Shown: positions 1 to 8,612, numbered from the stretch's first letter. The stretch is 64,000 bases of DNA from Streptomyces exfoliatus (GCF_000725545.1 NZ_JNZP01000015.1:1-64000); one strand, 5' to 3'. A program made the numbers and translations. Notes: generated from the letters alone by a model not told the origin.

Positions 1-80
1 GAAGGGCTTCATCGTTCGACTTGCATGTGTTAAGCACGCCGCCAGCGTTCGTCCTGAGCCAGGATCAAACTCTCCGTGAA
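1..80 (-). rRNA. rrs: 16S ribosomal RNA, 5' end (partial)
   Basis: The reverse complement contains the universal 16S start: TCACGGAGAGTTTGATCCTG followed by GCTCAGGACGAACGCTGG and CTTAACACATGCAAGTCGAA. The mature 5' end lies at about position 79-80 and the gene runs off the left edge. Only about 80 of some 1,530 bases are present. It is the start of an rrn operon transcribed leftward, away from the PTS genes. The end position is good to a few bases. Confidence 0.97.
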
Positions 81-117
81 TGTTTACCGGTTATCCGGTT
101 GACACTCGCGTTGAGCG

Positions 118-166
118 GGACAGCTAGGCCGGAATAAGGCCGACTGTCCACAGCGTCCTCGCTGTG
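118..166 (-). other. rRNA leader stem-loops (likely processing structures)
   Basis: Two inverted repeats lie just upstream of the 16S gene. The first pairs GGACAG (118-123) with CTGTCC (144-149), with inner GGCC pairs at 127-130 and 138-141. The second is a perfect 7-bp hairpin, CACAGCG (149-155) with CGCTGTG (160-166) around a TCCT loop. Pre-16S leaders commonly fold into stems used in maturation, so that is the inferred role. A terminator is unlikely because the rRNA lies directly downstream. Confidence 0.5.
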
Positions 167-247
167 TATGTTGCCTACCCGCCACAAGGGCCGGCAGGAC
201 TTTCAAAGGAACCTCGCCATCCGAGACCACATCCCCTGCGAGCACGC

Positions 248-263
248 AGAGGTGTAGACCACT
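248..263. promoter_or_regulatory. Possible DasR (dre) site
   Basis: AGAGGTGTAGACCACT matches 14 of 16 positions of the DasR operator consensus as I recall it, A(C/G)TGG(T/C)CTAGACCA(C/G)T. DasR is the GntR-family N-acetylglucosamine regulator of Streptomyces, and crr and ptsI belong to its known regulon. The site is about 245 bp before crr. It also lies inside the rRNA leader of the divergent operon, so a chance match in conserved leader sequence is possible. Confidence 0.45.
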
Positions 264-336
264 GGGGTTAGGATCTGGCTTGATGGTTGCTGCCGACCCG
301 CGACCCAAAGGCGCGTTGGGGTCAGGCAGGAGTACG

Positions 337-365
337 ACAGTACATCCCACCGTCAGTAGAGGCAA
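337..365 (-). promoter_or_regulatory. Candidate rRNA promoter
   Basis: On the minus strand TTGCCT (365-360) is followed after 17 bases by TACTGT (342-337), a plausible housekeeping promoter whose transcript would start near 330 and give a leader of about 250 nt before 16S. Streptomyces rrn operons usually have several tandem promoters. I could place only this one with any support. The leader also holds the DasR-like site at 248-263. Confidence 0.45.
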
Positions 366-509
366 ATCGTTTCCGGTAGTCCCTAGCTCCGCCCAACTGG
401 TACGTCTCGTGCGGAACCGGGACTTCTTATGACTTACGCTTCAGAACAGTACGCCGTCCAGGACAGGTAGTGACGGCGCCACACAATCTCCGCCCCTGGG
501 AGGCTTCCC

Positions 510-959
510 ATGACAACCGTGACGTCGCCGCTTGCTGGACGCGCCATCGGTCTCGCCGCAGTTCCCGATCCGGTCTTCTCCGGTGCGATGGTCGGTCCCG
601 GTACCGCCATCGATCCCGCACGTGAGCCTTCGGAGGTCGTCTCCCCCCTCGACGGGGTCGTCGTCTCCATGCACCCGCACGCCTTCGTCGTCGTCGACGG
701 CGAGGGGCACGGCGTGCTGACCCACCTCGGAATCGACACCGTTCAGCTCAACGGTGAGGGCTTCGAGCTGCTCGTCAACAAGGGTGACACCGTGACGCGC
801 GGACAGGCTGTCGTGCGCTGGAACCCCGCCGCCGTGGAGGCCGCGGGCAAGTCCCCCATCTGTCCCATCGTGGCCCTGGAGGCCACCGCGGACTCGCTCT
901 CCGACGTCGTCGACGACGGTGACGTGAAGGCCGGCGACGAGCTCTTCGGCTGGCGCTGA
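510..959 (+). CDS. crr: PTS glucose-type EIIA component (EIIA-Crr)
   Basis: This 149-residue cytoplasmic phosphocarrier takes phosphate from HPr and passes it to sugar-specific EIIB/EIIC proteins, for example for N-acetylglucosamine. The family core is clear: SPLDG, HPHAFV and LTHLGIDTV. His72 is the expected phosphorylated residue, with His57 as the second active-site histidine. The length equals a complete stand-alone EIIA. The ATG at 510 is preceded by GGGAGG. ptsI follows 80 bases downstream, so the general PTS proteins EIIA and EI are encoded together. No HPr gene is in the window. Regulation by DasR is suggested by the site at 248-263. Confidence 0.95.
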   Translation: MTTVTSPLAGRAIGLAAVPDPVFSGAMVGPGTAIDPAREPSEVVSPLDGVVVSMHPHAFVVVDGEGHGVLTHLGIDTVQLNGEGFELLVNKGDTVTRGQAVVRWNPAAVEAAGKSPICPIVALEATADSLSDVVDDGDVKAGDELFGWR

Positions 960-1039
960 GCCGGATCGTCCTCGTGACGACCGCGAGTTCGACATTCAAC
1001 GCGGCGGCGGGTGCCGTCGCTCTATCGGAGACGGGTGAG

Positions 1040-2710
1040 ATGGAGACAACGCTGCGAGGCGTCGGCGTCAGCCACGGTGTGGCGATCGGCGAGGTCCGGC
1101 ACATGGGCACGGCGGTTCTCGAGCCGCCGGCCAAGCAGATTCCGGCGGACGAGGCGGAGCGCGAACAGGGGCGCGCCCGGCAGGCCGTCGAAGCTGTCGC
1201 TGCCGACCTGATTGCGCGTGGCAATCTGGCCGGCGGGGAGGCGCAGCACGTGCTGGAGGCCCAGGCGATGATCGCCCAGGACCCCGAGCTCATCGCCGAT
1301 GTCGACCGCCGTATCGCCGTGGGCAGCACGGCCGAGCGCGGTATCTACGACGCCTTCTCGCACTACCGCGAGCTGCTCGCCGGTGCCGGTGAGTACATGG
1401 CCGGGCGCGTCGCCGACCTCGACGACGTGCGGAACCGGATCGTCGCGCGGCTGCTCGGTGTGCCGATGCCCGGCGTGCCGGACAGCGACGAGCCGTACGT
1501 GCTGATCGCTCGGGACCTCGCGCCGGCCGACACGGCGCTGCTCGACCCGACGCTGGTGCTCGGCTTCGTGACGGAGGAGGGCGGGCCGACCAGCCACAGC
1601 GCGATCCTGGCGCGGGCGCTGGGTGTGCCGGCGATCGTGGCGCTGCCGGGCGCGGGTGAGATCGCCGAGGGCACGCTCATCGCGGTGGACGGTTCGACCG
1701 GTGAGCTCTTCGTGGACCCGAGCGAGGAGAAGAAGGCGGAGCTGACGAAGGCGGCCGCCGAGCGCAAGGCCGCGCTGGCCACGTCCAGCGGTCCTGGCGC
1801 GACCTCGGACGGGCACAAGGTGCCGTTGCTCGCGAACGTCGGCGGTCCGGCGGACGTGCCGGCCGCGGTGGAGGCCGGTGCGGAGGGTGTCGGTCTCTTC
1901 CGTACGGAGTTCCTCTTCCTGGACGACAGCGAGAAGGCTCCGTCCGAGGAGAAGCAGATCGAGGCCTACCGCAAGGTGCTGGAGGCCTTCCCCGAGGGCC
2001 GGGTGGTCGTGCGGGTCCTCGACGCGGGCGCCGACAAGCCGCTGGACTTCCTGACGCCGGTTGACGAGCCGAACCCGGCGCTGGGCGTGCGGGGTCTGCG
2101 GTCGCTGCTCGAGCACCCGGAGGTGCTGCGGACGCAGCTGACCGCGCTGGCGAAGGCGGCCGAGGGGCTGCCGGTGTACCTCGAGGTCATGGCTCCGATG
2201 GTGGCCGACCGTACGGACGCCAGGGCGTTCGCCGACGCGTGCCGTGAGGCCGGGCTGCGGGCGAAGTTCGGTGCGATGGTCGAGATCCCGTCGGCCGCGC
2301 TGCGGGCGCGCTCGATCCTCCAGGAGGTCGAGTTCCTGTCGCTGGGCACCAACGACCTGGCGCAGTACACCTTCGCGGCGGACCGGCAGGTCGGTGCGGT
2401 GTCGCGGCTCCAGGACCCGTGGCAGCCGGCGCTGCTCGACCTGGTGGCCATGTCCGCCGAGGCGGCCAAGGCCGAGGGCAAGAGCTGTGGCGTCTGTGGC
2501 GAGGCCGCTTCGGATCCGCTGCTGGCGTGTGTGCTGACGGGTCTGGGGGTCACCTCCCTGTCCATGGGTGCCGCGTCGATTCCGTATGTGCGGGCGACGC
2601 TGGCCAAGTACACGCTGGCGCAGTGCGAGCGGGCCGCGGCCGCGGCGCGTGCGGCGGACTCCGCGCACGAGGCGCGGGTTGCCGCTCAGGCGGTGCTGTC
2701 CGGGGAGTGA
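1040..2710 (+). CDS. ptsI: PTS enzyme I, phosphoenolpyruvate-protein phosphotransferase
   Basis: Enzyme I autophosphorylates from phosphoenolpyruvate and phosphorylates HPr, the first step of the PTS. The ATG at 1040 gives METTLRGVGVSHGV, the usual N-terminus, 556 residues, with GGAGACGGGTGAG just upstream. The frame stays open upstream to a GTG at 974, but that would add 22 residues unlike the family. Domains in order: N-terminal HPr-binding and phosphohistidine region with GGPTSHSAIL (active His186), linker, then the PEP-binding TIM barrel with GLFRTEFLF, EVMAPMV, GTNDLAQYT and the CGVCGEAA motif holding the catalytic cysteine. It follows crr and ends at a strong terminator. Confidence 0.96.
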   Translation: METTLRGVGVSHGVAIGEVRHMGTAVLEPPAKQIPADEAEREQGRARQAVEAVAADLIARGNLAGGEAQHVLEAQAMIAQDPELIADVDRRIAVGSTAERGIYDAFSHYRELLAGAGEYMAGRVADLDDVRNRIVARLLGVPMPGVPDSDEPYVLIARDLAPADTALLDPTLVLGFVTEEGGPTSHSAILARALGVPAIVALPGAGEIAEGTLIAVDGSTGELFVDPSEEKKAELTKAAAERKAALATSSGPGATSDGHKVPLLANVGGPADVPAAVEAGAEGVGLFRTEFLFLDDSEKAPSEEKQIEAYRKVLEAFPEGRVVVRVLDAGADKPLDFLTPVDEPNPALGVRGLRSLLEHPEVLRTQLTALAKAAEGLPVYLEVMAPMVADRTDARAFADACREAGLRAKFGAMVEIPSAALRARSILQEVEFLSLGTNDLAQYTFAADRQVGAVSRLQDPWQPALLDLVAMSAEAAKAEGKSCGVCGEAASDPLLACVLTGLGVTSLSMGAASIPYVRATLAKYTLAQCERAAAAARAADSAHEARVAAQAVLSGE

Positions 2711-2724
2711 TTCACGGGTGTGCT

Positions 2725-2772
2725 CGACGAAGGGGCTTTCCGTCACCGAGGTGACGGGGAGCCCCTTCGTCG
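2725..2772 (+). terminator. Rho-independent-like terminator after ptsI
   Basis: A 13-bp perfect inverted repeat (CGACGAAGGGGCT at 2725-2737 with AGCCCCTTCGTCG at 2760-2772) encloses a second hairpin (CCGTCACC/GGTGACGG). There is no long T tract, as is normal in Streptomyces. It lies between the converging ptsI and the gene ending at 2782, so it probably works both ways. Confidence 0.8.
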
Positions 2773-2781
2773 TGGGTGGGG

Positions 2782-3681
2782 TCAGTGGTGGCTGGTCCAG
2801 TCGTCGTCGGGGTCGGGGGTGAGGGGGAATCCGGCGAGGTGGTCGACGCCCGGTTCCGGGGAGAGGGGCTCTCCGGTGCGGGCGTCGGTGCAGTAGGCGG
2901 CGAAGACCTCGGCCTCGGTGAGGGGAGCGAGGTTCCCCGCGGTGAGGCGCCAGCCGTGGAGTCGGTCGCGGATACCCGGGTCGCTGGTGCGCAGCACGAC
3001 TCCGCCGGGGGCCCCGAGGGCGATGCCGGCGGCGAGCACGGCGGTGAACTCCGCGGCCGCGGCGTCCTCGACGGTCGAAGGGTGTGGCGTGCCGTGGGCG
3101 AGGAGGACGGCGACGAGCTGGTCGTCGGCGGCCTGGACGCTGCAGACGAGGTGGTGGGTGCCGGGGCCGGCGGCGTCGAGGAGGCGGGCGAGGAGCCGGG
3201 CGGCCCGCTCGAAGGCTGCCTTGCCGACGTCCTTGCCGCAGGTGGCGCAGTCGCCGGCAGTGGCGAGGACGGTGGTGGCGTACTCCCAGGTGGCGTGGCG
3301 GACGGCGGTGTCGACGAGCTCGGGCAGGAGGGTGCTGAGGGGTTGCCCGGTGTAGGTGACGTGGGCGCCGGTCGCGGCGAGGTGGGCGGTGAAGCGGCTG
3401 CGGCTGGTGGGGTGGTCGGGGTCGAGGGCGGTCTCGGCGCACCAGGCCGCGTATTCCTCGGGGTCGAAGAGGGTGACGGTGGTGTGGCCGCCCTGGGTGG
3501 CGAGGGTCCTGAGGAGGGCCTCGACCTGTCGGAGGTAGGTGGTGTGGTCGTCGAAGGCGAAGGTCCGGTACCGGCGCATGGCCGTGAAGTCGTGCTCGTC
3601 GGCGAGGAGGCCGACGGTGCTGGGGACTTCGCGGCGCAGGGCGCGCCGGAGGTGTGCGCGGGTGGTGCCGGTCCGTGTCAT
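2782..3681 (-). CDS. Conserved hypothetical protein, 299 aa
   Basis: I do not recognise this family. The protein is soluble, with no signal peptide or membrane segment. It begins MTRTGTTRAHLRRALRREV and holds a CATCGKD motif near residue 145 that could bind metal with other cysteines, although only this CxxC pair is obvious. The C-terminus is acidic (PDPDDDW). The ATG at 3681 has a strong GGGGGAG ribosome site. It starts 23 bases after the MFS gene ends at 3705 and is probably co-transcribed with it. In S. coelicolor I recall a hypothetical gene at the same place after ptsI, so it is likely genus-conserved. Confidence 0.75.
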   Translation of the reverse strand: MTRTGTTRAHLRRALRREVPSTVGLLADEHDFTAMRRYRTFAFDDHTTYLRQVEALLRTLATQGGHTTVTLFDPEEYAAWCAETALDPDHPTSRSRFTAHLAATGAHVTYTGQPLSTLLPELVDTAVRHATWEYATTVLATAGDCATCGKDVGKAAFERAARLLARLLDAAGPGTHHLVCSVQAADDQLVAVLLAHGTPHPSTVEDAAAAEFTAVLAAGIALGAPGGVVLRTSDPGIRDRLHGWRLTAGNLAPLTEAEVFAAYCTDARTGEPLSPEPGVDHLAGFPLTPDPDDDWTSHH

Positions 3682-3704
3682 GTCTCCCCCTGGTTACGGT
3701 CCGA

Positions 3705-4991
3705 TCAGTGCTCACTCACCGTAACCGTGGGCACTGACAGTGACGATTCGGGGAGGCGTCGGCGGACGAGGCGGCTCTGTGCGCCGCAGGTGGCGACGAG
3801 GGCGGCGCCGAGGAAGGGCCAGCCGAGGGGGCCGGCGGAGACGAGACCGGTCATGAGGAGGGGGCCGACGAAGCGCTGGGTGGACTGTGCGAGGCCGTGG
3901 ACTCCGAGGTAGGCGCCCTGGGCGTCGTCGGGGGCCAGGGCGACGGAGATCTCCCAGGACGCGAGGGTGTGGATCATCTCGGCGAAGGTGAGGGCGACGG
4001 CCGCGGTGATCAGGGCGGCGATGGAGAGGGTGCGGCCGCCGAGGGCGGAGACGGTGAGGGCGAGCGTGCCGACCGCGAAGAGGCCCGCGAGGGGGACGAG
4101 GAGGCGTCGGGCGGCGACGGTGGAGGAGCCGAAGCGGGCGAGGGGGACCTGGAAGAGCACGACGAGGACGCTGTTGGCGACCATCAGGAGCGGGGCGAGG
4201 CCGACGGGTGCGTCGGTGGCGTGGACGATCCAGAGGGGCATGGCGACCTGGAGGATCGAGTCGTGGAGGAAGAAGACGGCGTCACCCGTGGTGAAGGCGA
4301 GGAAGCCGCGGTCGCGCCAGGGGCTGGAGGGCTTCGTGGCGGGGGCGCGGTCGGTGGAGGCGGCGGCGATCCGGGAGGTGGTGGGGGCGGGCGGTTCGGC
4401 GCAGCGGAGGGTGAGGGCCGCCATCACGAGGTAGGAGAGGGCGTCTCCGATGAGAAGGACGTGGAAGGCGGTGGTGGTGCCGACGGCGAGTGCGGCGGCG
4501 GCGCCGAGTCCGCCGAGGGTCCAGCCGAGGTTCGAGGTGGTGCGGTTGATGGCCTGGTAGCGGATGCGGTCGGGGCCGGCGATCCGTGCGGCGTAGAGCT
4601 TGGTGAGGACGTTGGTGGCGCGGTCGGGGAGGGCGCCTGCCGCCGAGAAGAGGACGAGCAGCAGGTAGTCGTCGGTGGTGAGGAGGGCCAGGAGGGCGGC
4701 TGCGCGCAGGAGTTGGGTGCAGACGATGACGCGGACGAGGGGGAAGCGGTCGGCGAGGCGTCCGCCGAGGGGGGCGCCGGCGATGCCGACGGCGCCCGAG
4801 ACCGCGATCAGAAGGCCGACCTGGCCGAGGCCGAGGCCGGTGACGTAGGTGAAGTAGAGGGCCATGGCCGTGGACCAGAGTCCGGTGCCGCACTTGTCGA
4901 TGAAGCCGATGAGGAGCATGCGGCGGCCGTCGGGGCCTCCGGGGATGCGGGCCTTGAGGGGTGTTCGGGCGGATCGGGTGGAGCGGCTCAT
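3705..4991 (-). CDS. MFS transporter
   Basis: This 428-residue integral membrane protein is a major facilitator superfamily member with about 12 hydrophobic segments. GGRLADRFPLVRV near residue 80 is the cytoplasmic loop motif after helix 2, and a second hydrophobic half follows the linker rich in Ala, Ser and Pro near residue 200. The ATG at 4991 is preceded by AAGGGGGA. It is divergent from a MocR regulator with only 45 bases between the starts, so that regulator probably controls it. The substrate cannot be read from the sequence; drug or metabolite export is the usual role of such pairs, and a B6-vitamer or amino acid carrier is also possible. Confidence 0.85.
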   Translation of the reverse strand: MSRSTRSARTPLKARIPGGPDGRRMLLIGFIDKCGTGLWSTAMALYFTYVTGLGLGQVGLLIAVSGAVGIAGAPLGGRLADRFPLVRVIVCTQLLRAAALLALLTTDDYLLLVLFSAAGALPDRATNVLTKLYAARIAGPDRIRYQAINRTTSNLGWTLGGLGAAAALAVGTTTAFHVLLIGDALSYLVMAALTLRCAEPPAPTTSRIAAASTDRAPATKPSSPWRDRGFLAFTTGDAVFFLHDSILQVAMPLWIVHATDAPVGLAPLLMVANSVLVVLFQVPLARFGSSTVAARRLLVPLAGLFAVGTLALTVSALGGRTLSIAALITAAVALTFAEMIHTLASWEISVALAPDDAQGAYLGVHGLAQSTQRFVGPLLMTGLVSAGPLGWPFLGAALVATCGAQSRLVRRRLPESSLSVPTVTVSEH

Positions 4992-5000
4992 GGGTCCCCC

Positions 5001-5036
5001 TTGCCAACTGCTTTGTATTGATACATAATTGATTAC
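5001..5036 (+). promoter_or_regulatory. MocR/MFS divergent promoter and operator
   Basis: TTGCCA (5001-5006), 17 bases, then CATAAT (5024-5029) is a near-consensus promoter. Its start site would fall at about 5036-5037, exactly on the GTG start codon, and no ribosome site precedes that codon, so a leaderless mRNA is predicted. The perfect inverted repeat TGTAT-TG-ATACA (5014-5025) lies between the two hexamers and is the best operator candidate. The stretch is unusually AT-rich for this genome. Confidence 0.6.
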
Positions 5037-6356
5037 GTGGCAGCACAATATGCGATCGAGGGCACGACGGCCAAGGCGATTGCCGCGTCCGTGGAGCGGG
5101 GCGTGACGGAGGGCGGGCTCTCCCCCGGCGACGCCCTGCCTCCCGTACGGCGGCTCGCCGACGCTCTGGGGGTGAGCCCGGGGACGGTGGCGACGGCGTA
5201 CAAGGAACTGCGGCAGCGGGGGCTCATCGTCACGATGGGCCGGGGCGGAACCGTGGTGGCGGAGGTTCCGTCGGTGGCCTCCCGGCGCCCGCCGCGTGTA
5301 CCCGAAGGCCTGGTGGATCTGGCCGGTGGCCATCCGGACCCGGCCTTCCTTCCCGTACTGCGGCCGCCGTCGGCACTCGCCCCGGTGTACGGCTCCCACC
5401 GGGCCGCGCCTCGCCTCGCCTCGCTCGAAGCCGTCACGCGCGCCTGGTTCGAGCGGGACGGGGTGCCCGCGCGGCACGTGACGTTCGCGCATGGGGCTCT
5501 GGACTGCATCGCACGGCTTCTGTCGACGGAGCTGCGGCCCGGCGACGCGGTGGCCGTGGAGGACCCCGGGTTCCACCATCTGCTCGATCTCGTACCGGCG
5601 TTGGGGCTGCGGATGGTTCCCGTGGCCGTGGACGACGAGGGGCTCGTACCGGACGCGCTGCGGACGGCGCTGCGGGGCGGGGTGCGCGCGGTGGTGTGCA
5701 GCCCGCGGGGGCAGTGTCCGACCGGGGCGTTCTTCACGCGGTCGCGGCGGGACGACCTCGTTGCGGTGCTCAGGGAGTTCCCTGAGGTGCTGGTCGTCGA
5801 GGACGACCACAACGCCGAGGTGGGAGGGGCCGCGGCGCACACGCTCGCGGCGGCGGGGCTCGACCGGTGGGCGCAGGTGCGGACGGTGTCGAAGCACCTC
5901 GGGATCGACCTGCGGTGGGCCGGGGTCGCGTGCGACGCGGTGACGCTGGCGCGGCACGACGGGCGGATGCTGATGACCTCCGGCTGGGTCAGTCACGTCC
6001 TGCAGGAGACGGTGGCCGGCCTGTTCGCCGACGGGTCGGTGAGCGGGCTCGTGACCGCGGGCGAGGCGGCGTACGCGGAGCGCCGCGCGGCCCTGGTCGG
6101 CGCGCTCGGGGTGTACGGGATCCGGGCCGTCGGCGCGAGCGGGCTGAACGTGTGGGTGCCGGTGCGGGACGAGTCGGCCGTGGTCAACGGCCTGCGGACA
6201 CAGGGCTGGTGGGTCGCCGCGGGTGCGCGGTTCCGGATCGCGGCCCCGCCCGCGGTGCGGATCACGACGGCGACGCTCGCGCCCGGTGACGCGGTGCGCC
6301 TCGCGGCGGACTTCGCGGCGGTCCTCGGGGACGGGCAGGCGACGTACGGCGGGTGA
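5037..6356 (+). CDS. MocR-family regulator (GntR winged helix fused to class I aminotransferase)
   Basis: A 439-residue two-domain protein. Residues 1-75 form a GntR winged helix (LPPVRRLADALGVSPGTVATAYKEL). The rest is an aminotransferase fold with EDPGF, VVEDDHNAE and SKHLGIDLRWAG, in which Lys286 should bind pyridoxal phosphate. MocR proteins sense PLP or an amino-acid adduct and usually regulate a neighbouring gene. Here that is the divergent MFS transporter. The GTG at 5037 is chosen because it begins the domain and coincides with the predicted transcription start. It ends at a terminator shared with aacS. Confidence 0.88.
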   Translation: MAAQYAIEGTTAKAIAASVERGVTEGGLSPGDALPPVRRLADALGVSPGTVATAYKELRQRGLIVTMGRGGTVVAEVPSVASRRPPRVPEGLVDLAGGHPDPAFLPVLRPPSALAPVYGSHRAAPRLASLEAVTRAWFERDGVPARHVTFAHGALDCIARLLSTELRPGDAVAVEDPGFHHLLDLVPALGLRMVPVAVDDEGLVPDALRTALRGGVRAVVCSPRGQCPTGAFFTRSRRDDLVAVLREFPEVLVVEDDHNAEVGGAAAHTLAAAGLDRWAQVRTVSKHLGIDLRWAGVACDAVTLARHDGRMLMTSGWVSHVLQETVAGLFADGSVSGLVTAGEAAYAERRAALVGALGVYGIRAVGASGLNVWVPVRDESAVVNGLRTQGWWVAAGARFRIAAPPAVRITTATLAPGDAVRLAADFAAVLGDGQATYGG

Positions 6357-6378
6357 GACCGGGACGCTCGGGGAACGC

Positions 6379-6412
6379 CCGGGGCCCCGATCCTGTCGGA
6401 CCGGGGCCCCGG
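6379..6412. terminator. Bidirectional terminator between mocR and aacS
   Basis: Perfect 11-bp arms, CCGGGGCCCCG (6379-6389) and CGGGGCCCCGG (6402-6412), flank a 12-base loop. The hairpin is placed between two convergent genes and can serve both. Confidence 0.8.
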
Positions 6413-6426
6413 GGCGTGACCGTGTC

Positions 6427-8397
6427 TCAGCCGCGGCGGCTGGCGGCCAGGGTCTCGTAGAAGTGGAGGAGACCGAGGTCGTCGACCGAGCCGGCGTTGA
6501 CCGCCTTGGCCAGGGGGGTTCCCTGGAGGAGGCGCTTGACCGGGACCTCGATGCGCTTTCCGGTGAGGGTGTGCGGGACGCCGGGGACCTCGATGATCTC
6601 GTCGGGAACGTGACGCGGGGACAGCTCGCTGCGGATCGTCCGCTTGATGCGGGCGATCAGCTCGTCGTCGAGGGCGGCGCCTTCCACGAGGTGGACGAAG
6701 AGCGGCATCCAGTAGCCGCCGTCCGGCTCCTCCAGACCGATCACGAGGGATTCGCGGATCTCGGGGAGGCGCTCCACGGCCTCATAGATATCGGCGCTTC
6801 CCATGCGCACGCCCTGGCGGTTCAGGGTGGAGTCGGAACGGCCGTGGATGACGACCGAGCCGTGGTCGGTGATCGTGATCCAGTCGCCGTGGCGCCAGAC
6901 GCCCGGGAACATCTCGAAGTAGCTGTCGCGGTAGCGGCTGCCGTCGGGGTCGTTCCAGAAGTGGATCGGCATGGACGGCATGGGGTTGGTGACGACGAGT
7001 TCGCCGACCTCGCCGATGACGGGCTTGCCCGAGGGGTCCCAGGCCTGGAGGTCGGTGCCGAGGCCCGCCGCCTGGAGCTCGCCGATGTGGACCGGGAGGG
7101 TGGGGACGGCGCCCGCGAAACAGGAGCACACGTCGGTCCCGCCGCTGACCGAGGCGATCCAGAGGTTCTCGCGGACCTCGTCGTGGAGCCAGCGGAAGCC
7201 GTCGGGAGGCAGCGGCGAGCCGGTGGTGGCGACGCACTTCACGGCCGAGAGGTCGAAGTCGCGGCCGGGGTGCACGTCCGCCTTGGCGCAGGCCATGACG
7301 TACGCGGCGGAGGTGCCGTACAGGGTGGCGCGGGTGCGTTCGGCGACGCGCCACTGGGCCGCGGTGTCCGGATAGCCGGGACTGCCGTCGTACAGGACGA
7401 CCGTCGTGCCGGTGAGCAGGCCGGAGACGAGGAAGTTCCACATCATCCAGCCGGTGGAGGTGTACCAGAAGAACACGTCCTCGGGCCCGAGGTCGCAGTG
7501 CAGGCCCAGCTGCTTGACGTGCTCGACGAGGATGCCGCCCTGGGACTGGACGATGGCCTTCGGGAGGCCGGTCGTGCCGGAGGAGTACAGGACCCACAGC
7601 GGGTGCGAGAACGGGACCTGCTCGTAGACCGGCTCCACGTCGGCGGCCACCAAATCGTCCCAGGCGAGGGTCCCCTCGGGGGCCGGGGTGCCGAGCAGCG
7701 GGATGTGGACGACCGCGCGGAGGGTGGGCAGCTCGGCGCGGAGTTCGGCGACGGTGTCGCGGCGGTCGTGCTCCTTGCCTCCGTAGCGGTAGCCGTCGAC
7801 GGTGAAGAGGACGACCGGCTCGACCTGCTGGAAGCGGTCGAGGACGCTGCGGGCGCCGAAGTCCGGGGCGCAGGAGGTCCACACGCCGCCGACGGCCGCG
7901 GTGGCGAGGAGGGCCACGACGGACTGCGGGACGTTGGGCAGGTAGCCGCTGACCCGGTCACCGGGGCGTACGCCGAGGGCTCGGAGTTCGGCGGCGAGGG
8001 AGCCGACCTGGCGGCGGAGCTCGGCCCAGGTGGTGGACGCGGGCTCATGTGTCTCGTCCACATGGAGCAGGGCCGTGTCATGGGGGCGCTCGGCCGCGGC
8101 GCGCAGGGCGTGCTCGGCGTAGTTGAGGGTGGCCCCGGGGAACCAGTCGGCGCCCGGCATCGACCGGTCGCCGAGAACCCGCTCGGGCGGGGTGGAGAAG
8201 CGGATGTCGAACCACTCGACGACCGCCTGCCAGAAGGCTTCGAGCTCGTCGACCGACCAGCGGTGGAGCGCCGGGTATCCGCCCGCGGCCGGGGCGCCGT
8301 GGTGTTCGGCCGCCCAGCTCTGGAAGCGGGTGACGGCGGCCGTGGCGATGTGTTCCTCGTCCGGCTGCCAGAGCGGATCGGTCTGCGCTGATGTCAT
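6427..8397 (-). CDS. aacS: Acetoacetyl-CoA synthetase
   Basis: This 656-residue acyl-adenylating enzyme converts acetoacetate, ATP and CoA to acetoacetyl-CoA. Recognised features: the N-terminal ACS-type cap (WQPDEEHI, ADWFPGATLNYAE), the AMP-binding motif YSSGTTGLPK at 271-280, and the C-terminal TLTGK with its catalytic lysine at about residue 614, followed by the short AacS-type tail. The ATG at 8397 has a GGGAG site and starts at the usual position; upstream in-frame ATGs would add non-homologous sequence. The lysine is a known acetylation target in the Streptomyces lividans enzyme, so post-translational control is plausible. Monocistronic, ending at a terminator. Confidence 0.92.
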   Translation of the reverse strand: MTSAQTDPLWQPDEEHIATAAVTRFQSWAAEHHGAPAAGGYPALHRWSVDELEAFWQAVVEWFDIRFSTPPERVLGDRSMPGADWFPGATLNYAEHALRAAAERPHDTALLHVDETHEPASTTWAELRRQVGSLAAELRALGVRPGDRVSGYLPNVPQSVVALLATAAVGGVWTSCAPDFGARSVLDRFQQVEPVVLFTVDGYRYGGKEHDRRDTVAELRAELPTLRAVVHIPLLGTPAPEGTLAWDDLVAADVEPVYEQVPFSHPLWVLYSSGTTGLPKAIVQSQGGILVEHVKQLGLHCDLGPEDVFFWYTSTGWMMWNFLVSGLLTGTTVVLYDGSPGYPDTAAQWRVAERTRATLYGTSAAYVMACAKADVHPGRDFDLSAVKCVATTGSPLPPDGFRWLHDEVRENLWIASVSGGTDVCSCFAGAVPTLPVHIGELQAAGLGTDLQAWDPSGKPVIGEVGELVVTNPMPSMPIHFWNDPDGSRYRDSYFEMFPGVWRHGDWITITDHGSVVIHGRSDSTLNRQGVRMGSADIYEAVERLPEIRESLVIGLEEPDGGYWMPLFVHLVEGAALDDELIARIKRTIRSELSPRHVPDEIIEVPGVPHTLTGKRIEVPVKRLLQGTPLAKAVNAGSVDDLGLLHFYETLAASRRG

Positions 8398-8612
8398 TGG
8401 GGCGGCTCCCTGGCTGTACGCGGGGTCGGCGTGTGTCCCGCGCACGTGCTGGGGTGTGCGCGTGACGCGGCTGACAGGACGATGCCATGTGATCGCCGTT
8501 CGCACCAGGTCTGCCCACCCATGGTCGAGGAGTTGAATATGTGCTCCCACCACGGGTGAACGGAAGTTGAACGCAGCTCGTATCGCCCCAGGTGGGTGGC
8601 AGGGTGAGCCGT
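8398..8612. other. Divergent intergenic region aacS/GH31
   Basis: This 215-base region holds the promoters of aacS and the glycosidase gene. It contains AGTTGAATATG and AAGTTGAACG, two loosely similar AGTTGAA words about 30 bases apart (near 8530 and 8567). I see no convincing hexamer pair and no LacI or DasR-like operator. Confidence 0.4.

Noticed and set aside
84..365. Open frame of 93 codons on the minus strand before 16S
   Set aside because: It lies wholly within the rRNA leader, has no ribosome site, and covers the leader hairpins and promoter region.
8501..8520. AGGTCTGCCCACC as a DasR site before GH31
   Set aside because: Only about half of the 16 consensus positions match, and the central CTAG is absent.
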